Positions 24,659 to 32,856 of a DNA stretch of 46,799 nt are shown piece after piece. The notes under the pieces were generated by a model. The model searched no databases and was not told the DNA's origin. It was given only the letters and a program-made list of their open reading frames with translations. Numbering within the stretch: position 1 is the first letter of the stretch; each line of letters begins with the position of its first letter. Source of the DNA: an uncultured Gemmiger sp. (GTDB taxonomy: Bacteria; Bacillota; Clostridia; Oscillospirales; Ruminococcaceae); assembly GCA_947631565.1 (NCBI GenBank), contig CANRLV010000012.1, forward strand, positions 1 to 46,799, read 5' to 3'. Made by a program: the position numbers and the translations under genes.

Positions 24659-25890
24659 CTGTAGCCCCCCTCCATCTCCTTGAGCATGATGCTGTTCCCC
24701 TGCTCATCCAAAACATCCAGTTTTTCCAGCACGGCCTTTCGCCTTTTTTGGAGAGCCTCTGCCGTATCTTCGATTAGCAAAAAGCCGGCAACGCGGTCTG
24801 TGCTTGTGCAGGCATATTCCATCCTTGTCCCCAAACTTTTATAAACATAATATTCCTTTATCTCCTTCGCCGTCAAACATTTTTCAAAATTTTTCAAAGA
24901 TGAAAAGATGCCCGGTTTCACATATACATAATCCAATTCCATTGCCTTGGGGGATGGCTCCGGCACAATGACCTGCTGTGTATCGCCCAGGATACGGTTC
25001 ACAAAAGCTTCCATGATATCTACATTTGCCATATGTCTAATCAATCTGTACTTTGTTCCGCCCCCCATCCGGGCGCTGAATTCGACCACATAAAGCTGTT
25101 CTTCCCTCACAATGGCCTGGATCAAAACAGGACAGTTGCGCAAGCCAAATCCATCGGCGATTTTCTGCGCAATATACCGAATACGCTTCCCGGTTTGGCC
25201 GCTGACAGCGACCGGGTAGCTGCTCCTGAAAATCGTAAAATTATTTCGGCCATCTTCGATCTTATCGCTTTGGCTTACAGATAAAACTTTTGCTCCATCG
25301 GAATCCACCCAAACGTCGATCGATATTTCTTTGCCCCCGATATATTCCTCCATGACCGCCGTGCCGCTTCGGCTCAGCTTCAAAGCGTTTTGCGCCGCCT
25401 GCCGCAATTCAAACTCGTTTTCTACTTTTATTACACCCTTGGAGCTGTTGCAGTCACAAGGCTTCACCACAAGCGGGAAGTTCAAATTGGATATGCCCCG
25501 GACAGCCTCTTCCGGTGAGACAAAGGTCATGCTTTTTGCGGTGGGGATACCGATTTCCTCAAACCGCTTTTTCATATACTTTTTGTTGGTCACCTGAATA
25601 GCCTGCCGGTAAGGAAGATAGATCGGCAGCCCCATCTTTTCGGAAACCGCCGCAGCCGTCAGCAGCGCCTGATCTGTACAGGCGGAAATGATCCTATCGA
25701 CTTTTTGTTCCACCGCGATTTTATATACGGCCGCCTCGTCCAGAGTGCTTTCACGAAAATGCTTATCGGCAATCTTTTTTGCCATCGGCGCTTCAAGATA
25801 ATCTACCAGAAATACCGCGTGTCCACGCTGTTTAAGGAGCCTGCAAAACTGTATGGAATCATATCCCCCGGCCAACACCAATATTCTCAT
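24655..25890 (-). CDS. ATP-grasp carboxylate-amine ligase
   Basis: A 411-residue ATP-grasp protein. A Rossmann-like preATP-grasp domain (MRILVLAGGYDSIQFC) leads, followed by NKKYMKKRFEEIGIP, the ATP-binding strand PLVVKPCDCNSSKGV, VMEEYIGGKEISIDVWV, and the metal/phosphate loop VVEFSARMGGGTKYRLI. Members join a carboxylate to an amine through an acyl phosphate. The ATG at 25890 follows GGGAGGCGG; the frame extends 14 codons further without similarity. The last bases overlap the cobalamin protein start. In this cassette I infer it activates an amino acid or opine carboxylate and forms an amide, perhaps with an amino sugar or with a sugar uronic acid. It is strikingly AT-rich for this genome, a sign of recent acquisition. 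Confidence 0.88.
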   Translation of the reverse strand: MRILVLAGGYDSIQFCRLLKQRGHAVFLVDYLEAPMAKKIADKHFRESTLDEAAVYKIAVEQKVDRIISACTDQALLTAAAVSEKMGLPIYLPYRQAIQVTNKKYMKKRFEEIGIPTAKSMTFVSPEEAVRGISNLNFPLVVKPCDCNSSKGVIKVENEFELRQAAQNALKLSRSGTAVMEEYIGGKEISIDVWVDSDGAKVLSVSQSDKIEDGRNNFTIFRSSYPVAVSGQTGKRIRYIAQKIADGFGLRNCPVLIQAIVREEQLYVVEFSARMGGGTKYRLIRHMANVDIMEAFVNRILGDTQQVIVPEPSPKAMELDYVYVKPGIFSSLKNFEKCLTAKEIKEYYVYKSLGTRMEYACTSTDRVAGFLLIEDTAEALQKRRKAVLEKLDVLDEQGNSIMLKEMEGGYR

Positions 25891-25959
25891 GCAGCAAACC
25901 GCCTCCCAGGAGAAAATCATGCGCCGAAGCAAACGCGTCCGTGTTCCGGCTTTGTCGTG

Positions 25960-26967
25960 TCAGGTCTCTATCTCTTTTTTGCGCTTTATCACTCTGTCGA
26001 CAAATTTTTGCCAAAGTATCTTGCCGTCGCCGTAGTAGAGCCGTTTGCAGATGGTAACGATGCGGCGGCGCAGCCTTTCCAGCTTGTTCCCTTGCTGCTT
26101 TACGACAAGGCGGCAGTATTCCTCATCGCAGACAACGTAGCGGGGATGCTTCAAGGGGAATTCGCATTGGTAGACCGGGGTCATATACATCTGCTGCGTT
26201 TTTTTGTCCAGCTTGCGGAAATCGACGCCATGCGTGGCATCGTCCGTGGCGCCCATCTGCAAAACATGATTCCTGGCGGGCACGATCGTCAGACAATGTC
26301 CCACGACCTTGGTTACCGGGCAAATATCCTCCTGTCCGGGCGGATGGTTGTCAATATAGCCCTTCTCCCGTAACGTTTTTACCTTCTCTACAAATTTCTT
26401 CCCGTATTTTCCTTTCAGGATCTCCAGGATGTACGGGTCATACATCCATTCTGTTTCCTTCATAAATTCAATACTTCGTTTCCAATAGGCTGAACCTGAG
26501 CTGCGGCCCCCGCGCACGAAAAAGTAATCCGCGCCGGTCCTGTCATAGATCCCCAATTGATTCTGTCCCTCGATCGCCTCGATGCGCAGATCATCCTTAT
26601 ACCGTTCCAGCAGCTCTGCACAGAACCGAAAATATGAGGGATCCGCCAGCGTATCATCCTCAAAAAATACGATGCGGTCTACCTTGGAGAAAACGAATTC
26701 CTTCCACAGGCTGCCCATGGTATACATGCCATGGTTTTTATCCATATACAGCTTATATACAGTGCAGTCCCAATCGATGGCATCCTCGCAGATCTTCCGG
26801 CTTTGGTAGATCTTGTTCCATTCCTCTTCGTTGCGGCCCCCGTCGGAGACCAGAAATACGATGCTGGGCCTGGCGATGGCGATGGGCGCGAAGGTCTGCC
26901 GCTGTAATTCCGGCCTGGTCCATATCATCATGCATACCGGCACATCTACCAGATAGGGCTTTTTCAT
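25960..26967 (-). CDS. Putative GT-A glycosyltransferase (GnT-I-like)
   Basis: A 335-residue cytoplasmic protein. The N-terminus, VPVCMMIWTRPELQRQTF, and the central RIVFFEDDTLADPSYFRFC resemble GlcNAc-transferase-I-like and hemolysin-type GT-A glycosyltransferases; EDD would be the metal-binding acidic motif. GNGG-like conserved patches are not obvious, so the donor is unknown. Several His, Cys and Trp residues lie in the second half (HPPGQEDICP, ATDDATHGVDF). AAGGAG eight bases ahead marks the start, which overlaps the flippase stop by four bases. It is the last glycosyltransferase in the operon, upstream of the ATP-grasp cassette. Confidence 0.7.
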   Translation of the reverse strand: MKKPYLVDVPVCMMIWTRPELQRQTFAPIAIARPSIVFLVSDGGRNEEEWNKIYQSRKICEDAIDWDCTVYKLYMDKNHGMYTMGSLWKEFVFSKVDRIVFFEDDTLADPSYFRFCAELLERYKDDLRIEAIEGQNQLGIYDRTGADYFFVRGGRSSGSAYWKRSIEFMKETEWMYDPYILEILKGKYGKKFVEKVKTLREKGYIDNHPPGQEDICPVTKVVGHCLTIVPARNHVLQMGATDDATHGVDFRKLDKKTQQMYMTPVYQCEFPLKHPRYVVCDEEYCRLVVKQQGNKLERLRRRIVTICKRLYYGDGKILWQKFVDRVIKRKKEIET

Positions 26968-28505
26968 TCCGCTTCTCCTTTTTTAAAGAGCGCCTGTACC
27001 TCAGCGCGGAAAAACTGTTTTTCTTCTGCCGTCAAAACAAACAACACAGAGGTCACCGCAAACGCCGCCACGATGCCCAGCGCTTTCACGGCGAGTCCCA
27101 GCCAGTTTTGTGCCGTATAGAAGGACATCATCCACATCAGCAGCATGGTCAGCAACACATACGGGATTGCCATACTGTACACACTGCGCACAAATGCAAG
27201 CACATCGACGCCCAAATATTTGCGGAACAACACCAGATTGACTACGCTGCGCAGCAAATAGCCCACACAGATGGCCCCCGCGGCGCCGACGGCGCCGAAA
27301 CGGATCGTCAGCAGCCCGCCGCAGAGCAGGATCACAAGGGTCCCCCCCACCCGATTAAGAGCAATGGGCCGCAGATATCCCTGCGCCGTCATTGCGGTCA
27401 GGAATATGTGGAACGGATTGAAGGCCAGCTCCCCAACCAGCAAAAAGCAGGCGCAGGGATAGGCCCGGCGATAGGTTTCGCCCATCCAGACCGCGAAAAA
27501 CTCCTCACCGATGCAGAAAAAGCCAATCAGGATCACAGCAGAAATGCCCAACAGGATACGCCCCACACGGATGCCCAGTTCCGTCAGCCGTTCCATTGCG
27601 TTCTCACCGTTGAGGATGCGGGTCACCTTTGGCAAAAAGAGCCCACTCACTGCATTGGTAAGCAAATACGCATATCCGTTCAGTGTGGTCGCCGCGCCGT
27701 AAATCGCCGTTTCGACAGCGCCTGCGACGGCCGCTACGATGGAGGGCATGAGCCCGGTGCTGAAGGTGGCTGCAATGCTGCTGACCGTAGCCCAAACAGA
27801 AAAGCTGAAGATCTCCAGCAGCAGCTTTTTGTCAAAGCCCTTCCAGACGATGTGCAGACGGATCTTCCTGTGTACGACCCACCATTTGAAGACAATGGCC
27901 GCCCCTCCGCTGACGATGTTCGCCAGCACGAGCGCATACAGCCCGCCCCCATGCGTAAGCGCTATGATCACCAGCAGGATGGTAAATATGCGCGTCAGCA
28001 GCTCGCTGGCTTTTAAGGCAACGAATTCCTCAAATGCATTGAGGATACCGTTGAGTGCGGTAAAGGGAAAGGCGAACAGGTTGTAACCGACCACCATCAC
28101 ATAAACGATGCGGAAGGAGGCAAACTCCTCCGCCGTGAGGCTGGCATAAATCGTTCTCAGAAAGATAAAAATGATCGCTGACGCACAAAGGGCAAGCAGG
28201 TCGATACCGATATACAGCTTATAGACCAACCCGACGAACCGGGACAGACCATTCTCATCCTGCTTGGCACGGTACTGCGCCGCGAAGCGCGAAAGCGCTT
28301 CGCCAATGCCAAAGTCCACCATCAGGATGCTGATCAGCGATACCGCCAGGGTATAAAGCCCGTAATTGCTGTCGCCGATCTGCCGGATCATCCACGGCGT
28401 ATAGACGATGCCGGAGCCAATGTTGACAGCCAGCGCCAGATAGCTGACCATGCTGCCCTTGAGGATGCGGAGATTGCTTTTCTTTTCTGTTTCGTTGCTG
28501 CCCAT
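26964..28505 (-). CDS. Polysaccharide flippase, Wzx type (MOP superfamily)
   Basis: A 513-residue membrane protein with about 14 hydrophobic segments. The N-terminus, RILKGSMVSYLALAVNIGSG, then YTPWMIRQIGDSNYGLYTLA, is typical of lipid-linked repeat-unit flippases of the polysaccharide transport family. It would move undecaprenyl-diphosphate-linked repeat units across the membrane for polymerisation by the Wzy-like protein at 33611. A promoter-like TATAAT lies about 90 bases upstream, so this gene and those after it may also be transcribed separately. The product ends in acidic KKGEAE, overlapping the next start. Confidence 0.9.
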   Translation of the reverse strand: MGSNETEKKSNLRILKGSMVSYLALAVNIGSGIVYTPWMIRQIGDSNYGLYTLAVSLISILMVDFGIGEALSRFAAQYRAKQDENGLSRFVGLVYKLYIGIDLLALCASAIIFIFLRTIYASLTAEEFASFRIVYVMVVGYNLFAFPFTALNGILNAFEEFVALKASELLTRIFTILLVIIALTHGGGLYALVLANIVSGGAAIVFKWWVVHRKIRLHIVWKGFDKKLLLEIFSFSVWATVSSIAATFSTGLMPSIVAAVAGAVETAIYGAATTLNGYAYLLTNAVSGLFLPKVTRILNGENAMERLTELGIRVGRILLGISAVILIGFFCIGEEFFAVWMGETYRRAYPCACFLLVGELAFNPFHIFLTAMTAQGYLRPIALNRVGGTLVILLCGGLLTIRFGAVGAAGAICVGYLLRSVVNLVLFRKYLGVDVLAFVRSVYSMAIPYVLLTMLLMWMMSFYTAQNWLGLAVKALGIVAAFAVTSVLFVLTAEEKQFFRAEVQALFKKGEAE

Positions 28506-28583
28506 TTACAAAGGTTCCCCTGTTTCTGCACCCGGCGGCCGGCACAGTCTTCGCGCACCGCTGGCAAAGCCCGGCCGCTGTTT

Positions 28584-28760
28584 TTAACAGCTTATTATAC
28601 CACAAGGCTGCCTGATTTGCATCCCTGACCTCAGATCCCTGTCGCCGTTGTCGGTAAAAACGGCGCCGCCGTCGCAGCAGCAGCCCAGGGACTTTGCCGG
28701 GAAAAAGCCGGTGGCGGCGATATCGCCAAAGCTGCAGGCCTTTTTGCCGCGGATGCTGCC
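28584..28760 (-). pseudogene. Relic of a WbpE-like DegT aminotransferase
   Basis: The 322-base gap between the WbqC-like gene and the flippase holds a fragment in one minus-strand frame. It reads GSIRGKKACSFGDIAATGFF, PAKSLGCCCDGGAVFTDN and a few more residues to a stop at 28584. This is the PLP-lysine region of DegT/DnrJ aminotransferases, closest by eye to WbpE, with Lys in FFPAK. Everything before and after that region is missing, and the upstream sequence in this frame is not family-like. WbpE works after WbpA-type UDP-GlcNAc 6-dehydrogenase, which is present in this operon, so this looks like a lost step. It is a different subfamily from the intact aminotransferase at 20836. Confidence 0.72.
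28594..28599 (-). promoter_or_regulatory. Possible internal promoter ahead of the flippase
   Basis: A perfect TATAAT on the minus strand (28599-28594), with ATGCAA 17 bases upstream as a poor -35. It lies inside the aminotransferase relic, about 90 bases ahead of the flippase. Confidence 0.4.
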
Positions 28761-28827
28761 GCGTTGGCGGCGATGCGGCAGCGGCCGATGGGGGCCATCG
28801 CAAAGGCCATGAGCTTTCCTTCTCCGC

Positions 28828-29556
28828 TTACTGTAAAAATTCGTTGCCCCTTTTTACATTCTCCCAGAATACCGCTTTGGTCTGTTCGATACCGCAGTTG
28901 AAAAGCATATCCAGGCTGGACAGACCGGGCAGGAATTCAGTGGTGTTCCGCTGCGGATATACCGGGTGCACAAAATCCTGAAACACGATCTTTACACCAT
29001 TTTCTGCAAATTTTTCCCGGTCCAGATACCGAACGGACCCGCCGCGCCCGGAAAGGTAGGTATCCGCTTGCATGGCCTGACAGATACTCAACACAAGATC
29101 TGACCGCTTTTGGGTGGTATCGTAGTCAAGGTCCTTTTGAAAATACAGCGGCGTATGTATCTCCAACAGGCCACGCAGCCACTTGATGCTGGCGACCGCC
29201 CATTCACATGCGGTGTGATATTCCTGGTCAAAAAACGGGGTCAGTTGTTCCATGACCTCCTGATAGCCGGGCGCCTTCCGGTAATATTCCCGCAGCTTAT
29301 TGAGCCCGTTTTGTTTCCAGATATCATTGTTTTTTGTTTCGATCTCATTGTATTTGCGGTCCAGATACCCCTTGCGGTCTATGGTCATGGTCAGATAGCC
29401 GATCTGACCGTTGTTGGCCGCCAGTCGGTTGCGCACCATATACGATGATATTTCCAGCTGTACCTCGTCCAGCAGCACGAAGGCGTCCGCCTTTGCCATC
29501 TTGTCCAAATATCCCAGCCACGGAAAAAAATGCGGTTGGTGGATCGCGCACCTCAT
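28828..29556 (-). CDS. WbqC-family protein (possible amino-acyl transfer to a surface sugar)
   Basis: A 242-residue protein of the WbqC-like family, with IHQPHFFPWLGYLDKMAKAD at the N-terminus, FVLLDEVQLE, and SGRGGSVRYLD further on. The biochemical role of the family is unproven. Members occur in O-antigen clusters, and one (WbnG) has been suggested to be a glycine transferase. The ATG at 29556 follows GAGGTG by seven bases; a GTG three codons earlier is less likely. In this locus, with an ATP-grasp ligase and amino-acid enzymes, an acyl or aminoacyl transfer to an amino sugar is a reasonable guess. Base composition is lower in GC than the core genes. Confidence 0.85.
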   Translation of the reverse strand: MRCAIHQPHFFPWLGYLDKMAKADAFVLLDEVQLEISSYMVRNRLAANNGQIGYLTMTIDRKGYLDRKYNEIETKNNDIWKQNGLNKLREYYRKAPGYQEVMEQLTPFFDQEYHTACEWAVASIKWLRGLLEIHTPLYFQKDLDYDTTQKRSDLVLSICQAMQADTYLSGRGGSVRYLDREKFAENGVKIVFQDFVHPVYPQRNTTEFLPGLSSLDMLFNCGIEQTKAVFWENVKRGNEFLQ

Positions 29557-29594
29557 ATTCTGCACCTCATCATTTTGATATTTGAAGGATCCGC

Positions 29595-30341
29595 TTATTG
29601 TAAGGATTCCCGCGGCAGCACGGAGGGGAGGTCAGTAAAATTTCGGTTCAGGATATCCCATCGGTCAACCTGTGCCGGTCCGATAAAGCCCCGAGCCCAC
29701 TGTTCCAGATCCGTGTCCGTTGGCCCGTAGCCGATCGCATGGGTCAGGATGTGCAGGCGCGGATACTGTCGGCTTTTGATGATATCCAGCACCGGTTCGC
29801 GCCAGTGGTGGCGGGAGTCTGAAAGATACTTGAAATCATGGAAAAACAGCTTGCTGTAGCTGTTGACCATGCCCGGTATTTCGAGGTCAGCGGCCAGTAT
29901 ATCTTTGCTGGGCCGATGCATGGAGACCTTTGTGACCGGCTTGCCGGTCACAAACTGCAGAAGGTCCGCCTCCTGCAAAATTTTTTCGCGGATGGCGTCG
30001 ACATTGCCCACGATGTCCGGGTAGTTCACCTCGTCAAAATGCAGGCCGATCTCGTGCCCGCAGGCCATGATATCGCGCAGCCCCCGTGTGGAAGCCGCAG
30101 AAAAGACGTTGTAAAAATCGCTGGTGAGCAGCACAAACCAGGTGCTCTGCACGCCGCATTCCTGCTCCATCCTTGCAAAGATGCGCGCCTTTTCGATGCT
30201 GTTGTCGATATCATGCCGCAGAATGACAGGGCGGGCTTTGCTTTGCCAGTCATCATAGCCGGCGGGCTCGTAGCCGTTCGCCCGCAAAAGAGCCAACAGA
30301 TCCCGGTACGCCTGCCAGGTAAATCCCGGACGTCCTTCCAT
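29595..30341 (-). CDS. NodB-fold polysaccharide deacetylase-like protein
   Basis: A 248-residue cytoplasmic protein with NodB-homology motifs: VILRHDIDNS (His43, Asp44, Asp46) and GHEIGLHFDE (His96, His101, Asp103), then VSMHRPS. NodB-fold enzymes use a metal held by Asp and two His to remove N- or O-acetyl groups. No signal peptide is present, so it acts in the cytoplasm on a nucleotide sugar or lipid-linked intermediate. The ATG at 30341 follows GAGGTG and comes one base after the dehydrogenase stop. The substrate is unknown. Confidence 0.82.
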   Translation of the reverse strand: MEGRPGFTWQAYRDLLALLRANGYEPAGYDDWQSKARPVILRHDIDNSIEKARIFARMEQECGVQSTWFVLLTSDFYNVFSAASTRGLRDIMACGHEIGLHFDEVNYPDIVGNVDAIREKILQEADLLQFVTGKPVTKVSMHRPSKDILAADLEIPGMVNSYSKLFFHDFKYLSDSRHHWREPVLDIIKSRQYPRLHILTHAIGYGPTDTDLEQWARGFIGPAQVDRWDILNRNFTDLPSVLPRESLQ

Positions 30342-30342
30342 A

Positions 30343-31665
30343 TCACAGCACCTCGATGTTATCACGCGGATGGATGTTTTTCATTACGTTTTTGGTATCG
30401 AAGATCGCCTTGGCATTGGCCTGCACCATCGCATAATCGACGTTGGTATGCGCGCAGGTCACCATGACCAGGTCGCTGGCGGCAACCGCCTCCGGCGTCA
30501 GGGCCGGGATGCTTTTGCCGGTCTCACCGTACATATTTTTGAATTCCGGCACCCACGGATCATAGTAGCTGACCTCGGCGCCGACCTTTTTGAGCTCCTT
30601 GATGACACGGATGGCCGGGCTCTCGCGGTAGTCGTCGATGTCCTGTTTGTAGGCCACGCCCAGCACCAGCACCTTCGCCCCGTTGATGGCCTTTTTGTGC
30701 CGGTTCAGGATGTGCATGGCACGCTCGACGCAGTATTCCGGCTGGCCGTCGTTGATGACCATGCTGTTCTCGATGAGGGTGGTGTGGAAGCCGTACTCGC
30801 GGGCCTTCCAAGTCAGGTAATAGGGGTCGAGCGGGATGCAGTGCCCGCCGAGACCCGGCCCGGGATAGAAGGGCTGGAAGCCGTAGGGCTTTGTCTTGGC
30901 GGCGTCGATGACCTCCCAGATCGAGATGCCCATCTCGTGGCACAGGCGGGCCAGCTCGTTGACGAGGCCGATGTTGATGTTGCGGTAGGTATTCTCCAGG
31001 ATCTTTTCCATCTCGGCCACCGCCGGGCTGGAAACGGTGTGGATGTCGCCCTCCAGCACGGCGCGGTACATGGACGAGATGACCTCGGTCGCGTCGTCGC
31101 CGATGGCGCCGACCACCTTGGGCGTGTTCTTGGTCTTGTAGAACAGGTTGCCGGGGTCGACGCGCTCGGGGCTGAAGCCAAGGTAAAAATCCCTGCCGCA
31201 GACAAGGCCGCTGCCCTGCTCCAAAATGGGCTTGAGCAGCTCCTCGGTGGTGCCGGGGTAGGTGGTGGACTCCAGCACCACCATCGTGCCGGGCTTGAGA
31301 TATTTGGCCACCTCGATGGCGGAATCCCGCACATAGCTGATGTCCGGCTCCTGGTGCTCGTCCAGCGGCGTGGGCACGCAGATGGCGATGAAGTCGGTGC
31401 TGGCCACCTCGCGAAAATCGGTGGTGGCGCGCAGCCTGCCGGCCTTGACCAGATCCGCCAGGTCGCTGTCGACCACGTCGCCGATGTAGTTGTGCCCGGC
31501 GTTGACCATCTCGACCTTGGCTGCCTGCACGTCAAAGCCGACGGTGGCAAAGCCGGCCTTGGCCTTCTCGACCGCCAGCGGCAGACCGACATAGCCGAGC
31601 CCCACCACGCCAGTCCGGAGCGTTTTGTTCTGTATCTTGGTCAAAAGTGCCTGTTTGATCTCCAT
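30343..31665 (-). CDS. wbpA: UDP-N-acetylglucosamine 6-dehydrogenase (WbpA-like)
   Basis: A 440-residue nucleotide-sugar dehydrogenase of the UDP-glucose/UDP-ManNAc family. The NAD site is TGVVGLGYVGLPLAVEKAKA, followed by PTPLDEHQEPD, TYPGTTEELL, GFSPERVDPGN and the catalytic-cysteine motif GPGLGGHCIPLDPYY. The last is characteristic of WbpA/WecC-type enzymes, which oxidise C6 of UDP-N-acetylhexosamine to a uronic acid using 2 NAD+. The ATG at 31665 overlaps the preceding TGA by one base and has GGAGAGGAG ahead. The uronic acid would give the polymer a carboxyl group, to which an amino acid could be amide-linked. GlcNAc versus ManNAc or Glc as substrate is inferred. Confidence 0.9.
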   Translation of the reverse strand: MEIKQALLTKIQNKTLRTGVVGLGYVGLPLAVEKAKAGFATVGFDVQAAKVEMVNAGHNYIGDVVDSDLADLVKAGRLRATTDFREVASTDFIAICVPTPLDEHQEPDISYVRDSAIEVAKYLKPGTMVVLESTTYPGTTEELLKPILEQGSGLVCGRDFYLGFSPERVDPGNLFYKTKNTPKVVGAIGDDATEVISSMYRAVLEGDIHTVSSPAVAEMEKILENTYRNINIGLVNELARLCHEMGISIWEVIDAAKTKPYGFQPFYPGPGLGGHCIPLDPYYLTWKAREYGFHTTLIENSMVINDGQPEYCVERAMHILNRHKKAINGAKVLVLGVAYKQDIDDYRESPAIRVIKELKKVGAEVSYYDPWVPEFKNMYGETGKSIPALTPEAVAASDLVMVTCAHTNVDYAMVQANAKAIFDTKNVMKNIHPRDNIEVL

Positions 31666-32810
31666 CAATGTGCTCTCCTCTCCAAAGCTTGCCTGATAAA
31701 CGCTAAAAATTGCTTTTTATACTCCTCTATCGTGCTGCGGTACACACGGTCGGCAAAGCGTATCGACTGTGTTTCTTCCAGCACGGCTGTCAGCGCCTTC
31801 TCGTCCCGCACGGGGTAAAAATAGACGTTCTTTTGGAGTTCCGGCGGCAGCTCCATCGACGGCAGATTTTCTTCCCGTGTTCCCATAAGGATAGCGCCGC
31901 CGCCGGAATAAAGGCTTTCAAAGACCGTCCGCCCCGCACCGGTCACATTGTCGCCCCGGATGACGAAATCCACCACGCGGTACAAAGCCTCGTTGTCCGG
32001 CACACCGCCCAGGAAGCGGATGCGCGGGTCATCCCCGGCTTTTTCCCGCGCGATCTGTTCATATCCGTTGTGGTTGGTGTCCTCGCCGGCCACAAGCAGG
32101 ACAGCGTTCTCCAGCCGGGCCTTGCGGAAGGCCCCGATCACGAAATCCACGCCCTTTTCCGGGAAAATATTGCCGATGATGGCATACACCGTCTCCTGCC
32201 CGGTGAGCCCGAAGCGCTTGCGGGCGGCCGTGACGTCGACATCCCCGACCGGCGTCTGGTCATACGGGTTGATGAGCGTCAGGACCGGCACGTTGAGCGG
32301 CGGGCAGCGTTTGCGGTTTTCTTCACCAATTGCAATGACCCCGGCGGCCTTGTTGAGCTGCGCCTGCAGCCGGGCATCGCTCTTCTTCCAGTCGGCGCGT
32401 ATCGGTTCGCGGATATGCAGGAACATCGGCCACTCTTTTTGCAGCATGGGGTACAGAGTGATGCTGTTCAGGTGGATAAAATCGTAGTTCCCGCTTTTGT
32501 AGAGGTGCCGATAGACCGGCTGCGCCAGAAAATACAGGACATCCTTTACCGCAGATTTCACGGCTTGCTGCAGCTGGAAGGATACATCCCCCTGAACAAA
32601 CAGCTTGGCCGGCTGCGGCAGGTACCATATATGCCGCACGCGCGGCCCGTAAAACTGTTGGATCTGTTCCGGAGTGATGCGCCCCTCGTTTTTGATCTTG
32701 ACCGGAAAGATGATGTCCACGTCCGCGTCAAGATTGCGGATGAGATTGCCCAAGCTGCGGCTGGCGCCGTAGATGGGGTCCTGACAGTGGATGATGAACA
32801 ATGCTTTCAT
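31665..32810 (-). CDS. Family 4 glycosyltransferase
   Basis: A 381-residue GT-B glycosyltransferase. The N-terminal half has IIHCQDPIYGASRSLGNLI and FIHLNSITLYPML; the C-terminal half has AIIGNIFPEKGVDFVIGAF, LLVAGED and the GT4 donor-binding stretch GAGRTVFESLYSGGGAILMG. Here the usual E-x7-E pair is partly kept (RTVFESLYSGG). It would add one sugar to the lipid-linked repeat unit. AAGGAG six bases ahead of the ATG at 32810 fixes the start; the seven codons before it belong to the leader. Confidence 0.87.
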   Translation of the reverse strand: MKALFIIHCQDPIYGASRSLGNLIRNLDADVDIIFPVKIKNEGRITPEQIQQFYGPRVRHIWYLPQPAKLFVQGDVSFQLQQAVKSAVKDVLYFLAQPVYRHLYKSGNYDFIHLNSITLYPMLQKEWPMFLHIREPIRADWKKSDARLQAQLNKAAGVIAIGEENRKRCPPLNVPVLTLINPYDQTPVGDVDVTAARKRFGLTGQETVYAIIGNIFPEKGVDFVIGAFRKARLENAVLLVAGEDTNHNGYEQIAREKAGDDPRIRFLGGVPDNEALYRVVDFVIRGDNVTGAGRTVFESLYSGGGAILMGTREENLPSMELPPELQKNVYFYPVRDEKALTAVLEETQSIRFADRVYRSTIEEYKKQFLAFIRQALERRAH

Positions 32811-32856
32811 GCTTTGCTCCTTTTCGGGCATATCGTACGGTAAGATGCCTGCACGG

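Noticed and set aside
20836-25890. B12 riboswitch controlling the mutase-like gene
   Set aside because: I saw no B12-box-like sequence or leader; the genes overlap by four bases, leaving no space for one.
20836-26967. Mobile-element boundary around the AT-rich cassette
   Set aside because: I looked for transposase, integrase, tRNA targets and long direct repeats at both ends and saw none.
28255-28803. A separate gene on the minus strand upstream of the flippase
   Set aside because: The frame runs antisense to nothing but overlaps the flippase start in another frame and is Arg-rich; the real content is the aminotransferase relic in a different frame.
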